From an uncultured bacterium (GTDB taxonomy: Bacteria > Cyanobacteriota > Vampirovibrionia > Gastranaerophilales > Gastranaerophilaceae): 10,824 nucleotides of DNA. The translations under genes and the position numbers were made by a program. Under the pieces are notes generated by a model. It was not told the origin of the DNA and did no database searches. It saw only the letters and a list, made by a program, of their open reading frames with translations. The DNA lies in contig CASELB010000189.1 in the NCBI GenBank assembly GCA_949288685.1, forward strand, positions 1 to 10,824, given 5' to 3'. Below, in pieces: positions 6,531 through 10,824 of the stretch (position 1 is its first letter; every line of letters begins with the position of its first letter).

Positions 6531-8087
6531 ATGGAAAAATATTACTGTACAACTGCAATAGATTATGTTAACGGCGCACCGCACATCGGGCACGCTTATG
6601 AAAAAATTTTAACCGATGTTATTCACAGACATTACTCTCAAAGAGCCGATTTAGCGTTTATGCTCACAGGAACAGATGAACACGGAATAAAAATTCAAAA
6701 AACTTCCGCTGCAAACGGAATGAGCCCAAAAGAACTCTGTGATATGAATGCACAAAAGTTTAAAGATGCCTGGAAAGCGCTGGATGTTAATTATACAAGA
6801 TTTATCAGAACAACTGACGAAAATCATGAACACGTTGTACAAAAAATATTTAAAAAACTTGTTAAAAAAGGTGATATATATAAACACTCATACACCGGTC
6901 TTTATTGCAGCGGGTGCGAATGTTTTTTAAGTGAAAAAGATTTGACTGAAGACGGACTCTGTCCGGACCACCTCAAAAAACCGGAAGTAGTTGAAGAAGA
7001 AAATTACTTCTTCAAGTTAACAAAATACAAAGATGCAATTATAAAACACATAAAAACGCACCCTGATTTTATCGTTCCGGCATTCCGCGCAAATGAAGTT
7101 ATTAACCAGCTTGAAGACATACAGGACATTTCTGTTTCCAGAGCAAAATCAAACGTAACCTGGGGAATAGATGTTTTAGATGATCCTGAACAAGTTATAT
7201 ATGTGTGGATTGATGCACTATCAAATTATATAACAGCTATCGGTTATGATACCGATACTCCGTCTGATGAATTTAAAAAGTTATGGCCGGTTGATGTTCA
7301 TGTAATCGGTAAAGATATACTTAAATTCCACAGTATTTACTGGATAGCTATTCTTATGGCGCTTGAACTTCCGCTGCCAAAACATATTTTTGCACACGGC
7401 TGGATAACTATTGATGAAGCAAAAATGTCAAAATCACTCGGCAATGTTGTTTCTCCGACTTCGGTTCTCGAAAGTTTTAACCTTGAATACCCTGATGCAT
7501 TCAGATACTATATGGCATCTGCCGCACCGTGCGGTAAAGACGGTAATTATTCCGACGAAGATTTTAAAGAAAAGGTTAATGCACACCTTGCAAATTCTAT
7601 GGGTAATCTGCTTAACAGAACCCTGTCAATGCTTGTAAAATATTTTGACGGAGAAATAAAACCCGAATTCAAAAAAGATTCTCCGCTATATTCTAAAGCT
7701 CTTGATACAGTTAAAGCTGTAAAACATCATTTTGATTACTTTGAAATTCAGGAAGCCGCGCAAAAAATTATGGAACTTGTTGATGCAACAAACAAATACG
7801 TTACAGACAACGCGCCGTGGACTCTGGCAAAAGAAGAAAAAACGGAAGAGTGCGGAGTTGTTCTTGCAACGGTTTTAGAGGTAATGTGCGTAATTGCGTC
7901 GCTTATTTACCCCTACTGCCCGAATATTGCACAATTAATGGCTAAACAGCTATCTTATGATATAAATATCAAACTTGATAATATAACCTGCAATAACATT
8001 AAGACAGGGCATCTGATATCAAAAGAAGAAATTAAACCGGTATTTTTGCGTTTGGACAGCGAATTTGCAGATAAAACAAAGAAATAA
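6531..8087 (+). CDS. metG: methionyl-tRNA synthetase
   Basis: Class I aminoacyl-tRNA synthetase that charges tRNA-Met with methionine in the cytoplasm; essential for initiation and elongation. The 518 residues carry HIGH at 18-21, KMSKS at 298-302, and the connective peptide with a single zinc knuckle, Cys126-Cys129 and Cys144-His147, the same pattern as the Thermus enzyme. The C-terminal half (about 360-500) is the helical anticodon-binding domain. The protein ends soon after it and lacks the C-terminal Trbp111/EMAP-II-like tRNA-binding extension found in E. coli and Bacillus enzymes; shorter forms of this kind are known in other bacteria, including cyanobacteria. The start is well set by AGGGGAAGGA just upstream and by the canonical YCTTAIDYVNGAPHIGH N-terminus. 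It is flanked by its own predicted promoter and terminator, so it is probably a single-gene unit. Confidence 0.97.
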   Translation: MEKYYCTTAIDYVNGAPHIGHAYEKILTDVIHRHYSQRADLAFMLTGTDEHGIKIQKTSAANGMSPKELCDMNAQKFKDAWKALDVNYTRFIRTTDENHEHVVQKIFKKLVKKGDIYKHSYTGLYCSGCECFLSEKDLTEDGLCPDHLKKPEVVEEENYFFKLTKYKDAIIKHIKTHPDFIVPAFRANEVINQLEDIQDISVSRAKSNVTWGIDVLDDPEQVIYVWIDALSNYITAIGYDTDTPSDEFKKLWPVDVHVIGKDILKFHSIYWIAILMALELPLPKHIFAHGWITIDEAKMSKSLGNVVSPTSVLESFNLEYPDAFRYYMASAAPCGKDGNYSDEDFKEKVNAHLANSMGNLLNRTLSMLVKYFDGEIKPEFKKDSPLYSKALDTVKAVKHHFDYFEIQEAAQKIMELVDATNKYVTDNAPWTLAKEEKTEECGVVLATVLEVMCVIASLIYPYCPNIAQLMAKQLSYDINIKLDNITCNNIKTGHLISKEEIKPVFLRLDSEFADKTKK

Positions 8088-8091
8088 TAAA

Positions 8092-8125
8092 AAAGAAACC
8101 GGTAAACTAAAATACCGGTTTCTTT
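8092..8125 (+). terminator. intrinsic terminator after metG
   Basis: AAAGAAACCGGTA at 8092-8104 is perfectly complementary to TACCGGTTTCTTT at 8113-8125, a 13-bp stem with an 8-nt loop, beginning four bases after the metG stop. The T-rich end is within the descending arm and there is only a weak T run beyond. The stem starts with A-rich sequence, so it might also work on the opposite strand. Confidence 0.75.
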
Positions 8126-8206
8126 ACAATTTGTAAAAATTAAGCAATTTTTCTCCAATGAAAAACTTTATATATCTACAGGGATATTTCTATAGGAGAA
8201 GAAAAA

Positions 8207-8755
8207 ATGCCGGATGCAATTACACTAAATATTATCGACCCGAAAACACAAAAAACGGTAAGACAGGGAACACTTAATGTTCAGGATGAAAAAATAATCA
8301 AATTTTTTGATGTAAAAAATGTAACGGAAGAAGGCTTTATCAAGCTGCAGGAAAAAGCAAGAAATGCAAGAGATATAGGCGTTCTTGATTATTATGACCT
8401 GACACCTGAGGAAAAACTTGCACAGGCAAAAGAAAATAAATATGACAAATATTATGATATTAAACTTAGTAATGACGGTAAATTCTTTGAAATAAAAGTC
8501 AAACCTCAGGGCGCATTTTCACCTGCGTTCAACGGTTACGACATCAAAGCGGATTTCGGACTTGCAGAAAATGTCTTAATGAATAACAACAAGGATTATG
8601 TTGTGAAACATGCACCTGCAGGCTCGACTCCGGACGGTAGAAATACTGACTTTGATAAGGCAACATTTACTCCTGATTACACAATAAAAATTCCGGTAAA
8701 CGAAGCCTCATTTAATAACGGGCCTTCCGGCTGGTGGAGCCGTTTGTGCACATAA
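8207..8755 (+). CDS. hypothetical 182-residue soluble protein
   Basis: I do not recognise this protein. It has no signal peptide or membrane helix. The first 30 residues (MPDAITLNIIDPKTQKTVRQG) look like a beta-hairpin; residues about 38-80 look helical and charged (FIKLQEKARNARD, LTPEEKLAQAKENKYDKYY). The C-terminal half is Asn-, Asp- and Lys-rich with short beta-like strands, and ends SGWWSRLCT with the only cysteine next to last. Charged and amide residues dominate, which suits a cytoplasmic or surface-associated structural protein. The start is supported by AGGAG eight bases before the ATG. A 5-bp hairpin (8728-8742) followed by TTT lies at the very end of the coding region and may be a weak terminator. 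It has good length and a clear ribosome site but no visible functional motif. Confidence 0.75.
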   Translation: MPDAITLNIIDPKTQKTVRQGTLNVQDEKIIKFFDVKNVTEEGFIKLQEKARNARDIGVLDYYDLTPEEKLAQAKENKYDKYYDIKLSNDGKFFEIKVKPQGAFSPAFNGYDIKADFGLAENVLMNNNKDYVVKHAPAGSTPDGRNTDFDKATFTPDYTIKIPVNEASFNNGPSGWWSRLCT

Positions 8756-8798
8756 TATCAAGTTAAAAAATTTACTGCTGCCGATAATGCCGTTTGTG
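8739..8798 (+). repeat. 10-bp direct repeat before the kinase gene
   Basis: GCCGTTTGTG occurs at 8739-8748 and again at 8789-8798, exactly 50 bases apart. The first copy overlaps the last codons of the preceding gene; the second overlaps the predicted extended -10 element of the histidine kinase gene. Each is followed by an AT-rich ATAAT-like run. It may be a regulator site or a small duplication; the evidence is only the identity. Confidence 0.35.
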
Positions 8799-8805
8799 AT
8801 ATAAT
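8797..8805 (+). promoter_or_regulatory. extended -10 promoter giving a leaderless kinase mRNA
   Basis: TGATATAAT is a perfect extended -10 element. Standard spacing puts the transcription start at about 8812, the A of the kinase ATG. No convincing -35 hexamer is present, consistent with an extended -10 promoter. No purine-rich ribosome site lies before the ATG. Confidence 0.5.
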
Positions 8806-8811
8806 GGTTTT

Positions 8812-10458
8812 ATGGAAAAATTTGAATTTTTCAACCGCTTTAATTCAGCGGTGATGGTGGTTAGGGAGGATAAAACCGTAGTGTTTAAAAACAATGTTTT
8901 TAAACGTTATTTCAGCGACTTCACTACACTCAAATCCTTTTCCCATAAACTTAATTATGAAATATGCGCACTAAACAGCGGCGATATGCTTACGCACAAT
9001 CCCATATCACAGGCGCTTATCTCCAACGAAGACTTTTCATCACACGTTAGTTATTTAACAAAAAACAATGACTACATGTTCTTTGACATGAATACAACTA
9101 AAAGAAATAACTATCATATAATAATATTCACGGATGTAACCGACAAAATCGGCAGCAAAACTCTTGCAGATGAAAATAAGGCTTTAAAACGACGGAATAA
9201 ATCTCTTGAAGAAGAAAATAAAAGCCTGCAGAAAATAAAGCAACTGGCACAATCACAGGCTATGAAACTTCTTCTGCTTAATAAAATATCAAACTTAATA
9301 AGACTTTCTATAAACACCTCCGTAATTTTAAAATCCACATTAAAAGAACTTGAAACAATGTTCAACACTTTCAAATCTTATTATGCCTCAAAGCACGACA
9401 ACGGCTATGAGATAACCGTTTCATCAGCAAAAAAAGACATAGGAAAAATAATAACTTTTGATAACGAAACCGAAAAAAAACTAAAAGAAAAACAAATCGG
9501 TTACAATTTTTGTCTTAGGGAATACGACGGAGCAAAACCGTTTCCTGAAAGAGTACAGCGGATAGTTGTTCCTGTATACCACAAAGAAGACCCGCTTGGA
9601 GTTATTGTTCTTCTGACCCGCCAGACAAGGCGTTTAAACGACGAGATTGAAATACTGGACGGGATTTCCTCACAGCTTGGCAACGCTCTTCTGCAATCAT
9701 CCCTGTATGAAAAAAACGAAAAAATGGTGGATGAACTCACCAAAACACTTGAAGAATTAAAAGATACGCAGCTAAAACTTATTAATTCAGAAAAAATGGC
9801 ATCACTGGGGCAGTTAGTTGCAGGAATTGCGCACGAAATAAATACCCCCCTTGCATCTATCAAATCCAATAATGAAATTGCGGTAAAACTGATAAAAAGA
9901 TTAAAAGATACAGATACCGCAGAGATTTTAAATGAAATCAATACAATTGATACAGAGGCGATAAGCCGTATAAACAAGATTGTGACAGGCTTAAGGAAAT
10001 TTGTACGCTTAGACGAAGCAGAATTACAAGAAGCCGATATAAATAAAGAAATTGATTTAACATTAGACCTAATCAGGCACGAAACTAAAAACAAAGTGAC
10101 TGTAATCAAGAAATACGGGGAGATTCCGCTTGTCAAATGTTATCCAAACATGCTTAACCAGGTTTTTATGAATATCCTTGTAAACGCCTGCCAGGCTATA
10201 AAAGAGCAGGGTAAAATAATCATCTCTACAGAGTATTGTAATAAAAATCTGATTGTGCGTATTAAAGACAACGGATGCGGAATAGATGATATAAATAAAA
10301 TATTTTTTGCGGGTTATACAACCAAGGGAGTCGGCGTGGGAACAGGATTAGGGCTTGCCATATCAAAGAAAATTATTGAAAAACATAACGGAAAAATATC
10401 CGTAAATTCTAAGGTCGGGAAAGGGAGCGAATTTATTATTACTATCCCCGGTAAGTAG
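8812..10458 (+). CDS. cytoplasmic sensor histidine kinase with PAS-like and GAF-like input domains
   Basis: A 548-residue two-component kinase with no membrane segment, so it should sense an internal signal. The N-terminal part (about 10-112) is PAS-like, ending YHIIIFTDVTDKIG. A charged coiled coil follows at about 115-150, then a GAF-like region at about 155-297 (RIVVPVYHKEDPLGVIVLLTR), and a second helix into the dimerisation domain. The phosphoacceptor is His341 in GQLVAGIAHEINTPLAS, with Thr345 at the position often needed for phosphatase activity. The ATP domain has an N-box with Asn454 and Asn458, G1 DNGCGI at 486-491, an F-box-like FFAGYTTK at 498-505, and G2 GVGVGTGLGLAI. All catalytic boxes are intact. 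No response regulator is adjacent, so it appears to be an orphan in this view. The ATG at 8812 lacks a ribosome site and is probably leaderless. Confidence 0.93.
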   Translation: MEKFEFFNRFNSAVMVVREDKTVVFKNNVFKRYFSDFTTLKSFSHKLNYEICALNSGDMLTHNPISQALISNEDFSSHVSYLTKNNDYMFFDMNTTKRNNYHIIIFTDVTDKIGSKTLADENKALKRRNKSLEEENKSLQKIKQLAQSQAMKLLLLNKISNLIRLSINTSVILKSTLKELETMFNTFKSYYASKHDNGYEITVSSAKKDIGKIITFDNETEKKLKEKQIGYNFCLREYDGAKPFPERVQRIVVPVYHKEDPLGVIVLLTRQTRRLNDEIEILDGISSQLGNALLQSSLYEKNEKMVDELTKTLEELKDTQLKLINSEKMASLGQLVAGIAHEINTPLASIKSNNEIAVKLIKRLKDTDTAEILNEINTIDTEAISRINKIVTGLRKFVRLDEAELQEADINKEIDLTLDLIRHETKNKVTVIKKYGEIPLVKCYPNMLNQVFMNILVNACQAIKEQGKIIISTEYCNKNLIVRIKDNGCGIDDINKIFFAGYTTKGVGVGTGLGLAISKKIIEKHNGKISVNSKVGKGSEFIITIPGK

Positions 10459-10592
10459 TATGATAGCATGATTATATACTGCCTCAAATTCTGTTATATC
10501 AAAATTTTTGTAAAAAATATTTCAAAATTTTCTTAAAATTTGTTAATAAATCCTCAAAGGTGATGACTATTTTAAAAAATATGTTATTATAT

Positions 10593-10767
10593 AAGTGTAG
10601 GTTTTACGCTTAATTATTTTAAAAGATTTAAAAAAGATAAATAAAGTGTAGGGCTCAAAACTAGGAATATAAAGAAAATAAAGAATTTATGTAACAAAAA
10701 GTTTACAAAAAATATCCTCATAAGCAATTATCCAATAAAAAAATACTTTATAACAATGTAAGTGTAG
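10593..10767 (+). repeat. three identical AAGTGTAG octamers upstream of the last gene
   Basis: AAGTGTAG is found at 10593-10600, 10644-10651 and 10760-10767, all on the plus strand, with start-to-start distances of 51 and 116 bases. The first and third extend to TAAGTGTAG. I did not see this octamer elsewhere in the window. The copies stand out in very AT-rich DNA and follow T/A-rich runs resembling -10 elements, so they may be protein binding sites or conserved start-site sequences. Confidence 0.45.
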
Positions 10768-10788
10768 ATATATATTTATTCGTGAAAC

Positions 10789-10793
10789 GGAGG
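10789..10793 (+). promoter_or_regulatory. strong ribosome binding site of the truncated last gene
   Basis: GGAGG lies eight bases before the ATG at 10802. Flanking AAACG (10785-10789) and CGTTT (10797-10801) can pair over five bases around it, which might mask it in the mRNA, but the stem is short. Confidence 0.6.
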
Positions 10794-10801
10794 TTACGTT
10801 T

Positions 10802-10824
10802 ATGGCAATTACTGTCAGCGGAAA
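10802..10824 (+). CDS. start of an unidentified gene (3' end outside window)
   Basis: ATG with a well-placed GGAGG opens a frame reading MAITVSG before the window ends. Seven residues do not allow a function. The lack of a basic, hydrophobic start argues mildly against a classical signal peptide. The long upstream region with repeated octamers suggests a regulated or highly expressed gene. Confidence 0.6.

Larger units (their letters stand above)
10459..10801 (+). other. long AT-rich intergenic leader
   Basis: There is no protein gene in these 343 bases. A 7-bp hairpin (10455-10461 with 10476-10482) overlaps the kinase stop but has no T run, so it is a poor terminator. The sequence is dominated by A and T tracts, with near repeats of TCAAAATTTT around 10498-10538. 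Three AAGTGTAG octamers and several -10-like hexamers (such as TATAAC at 10750-10755) are present. The region probably holds the promoter and a long regulated leader for the gene starting at 10802. Confidence 0.5.

Noticed and set aside
8158..8210. ATG at 8158 as an upstream start for the hypothetical protein
   Set aside because: It is out of frame with 8207 and has no ribosome site, whereas the ATG at 8207 has AGGAG at proper spacing.
9501..10136. 211-residue minus-strand open frame inside the kinase gene
   Set aside because: It is the antisense shadow of a well-supported kinase coding region; the Ser-rich translation is an artefact of reading the opposite strand.
10700..10770. Possible replication origin (TTATCCAAT resembles a DnaA box in AT-rich DNA)
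   Set aside because: Only one imperfect box was seen, with no cluster and no dnaA or dnaN gene nearby.
1..10824. Insertion sequence, prophage, CRISPR array or tRNA
   Set aside because: No transposase or integrase motifs, regularly spaced repeats or tRNA cloverleaf were found on either strand.

Overview
The window is AT-rich, Gram-negative-type bacterial chromosome. A TolC-like outer membrane factor and periplasmic adaptor imply an outer membrane, and Shine-Dalgarno sites and sigma70-like promoters are readable. A methionyl-tRNA synthetase with one zinc knuckle and no C-terminal tRNA-binding domain, together with the overall gene style, would fit a gut-type non-photosynthetic cyanobacterial relative (Vampirovibrionia/Gastranaerophilales). 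That placement is an inference from style; no marker here proves it. I saw no insertion sequence, integrase, CRISPR array, tRNA or rRNA.

Layout. 1-102 is the 3' end of an unidentified plus-strand gene. 103-539 has no credible protein gene but is rich in RNA-like structure: an 18-bp helix enclosing two hairpins, a second long hairpin, and an intrinsic terminator, all fitting one plus-strand noncoding RNA of about 260 nt. A possible promoter and another nested stem follow.

540-5279 is a compact minus-strand operon, in transcription order: TolC-like outer membrane channel, MacA-like adaptor, MacB-type ATPase, MacB-type permease, and a tiny two-helix membrane protein. Genes abut or overlap by a few bases, which suggests translational coupling. 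The products should form one tripartite ABC exporter spanning both membranes, with MacB split into two polypeptides. The small protein is an unrecognised possible accessory subunit.

The operon diverges at about 5280-5381 from plus-strand genes: a three-helix membrane protein with a six-cysteine extracytoplasmic domain (unknown function), metG, an unrecognised 182-residue soluble protein, and a cytoplasmic PAS/GAF-like sensor histidine kinase with no partner regulator in view. metG has a perfect 16-bp palindrome inside its predicted promoter and a strong 13-bp terminator stem after it. The kinase gene appears to give a leaderless mRNA: a perfect extended -10 element lies immediately before its ATG and there is no Shine-Dalgarno.

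10459-10801 is a long, very AT-rich leader with three identical AAGTGTAG octamers, ending in a strong ribosome binding site and the first codons of a gene cut off by the window edge.
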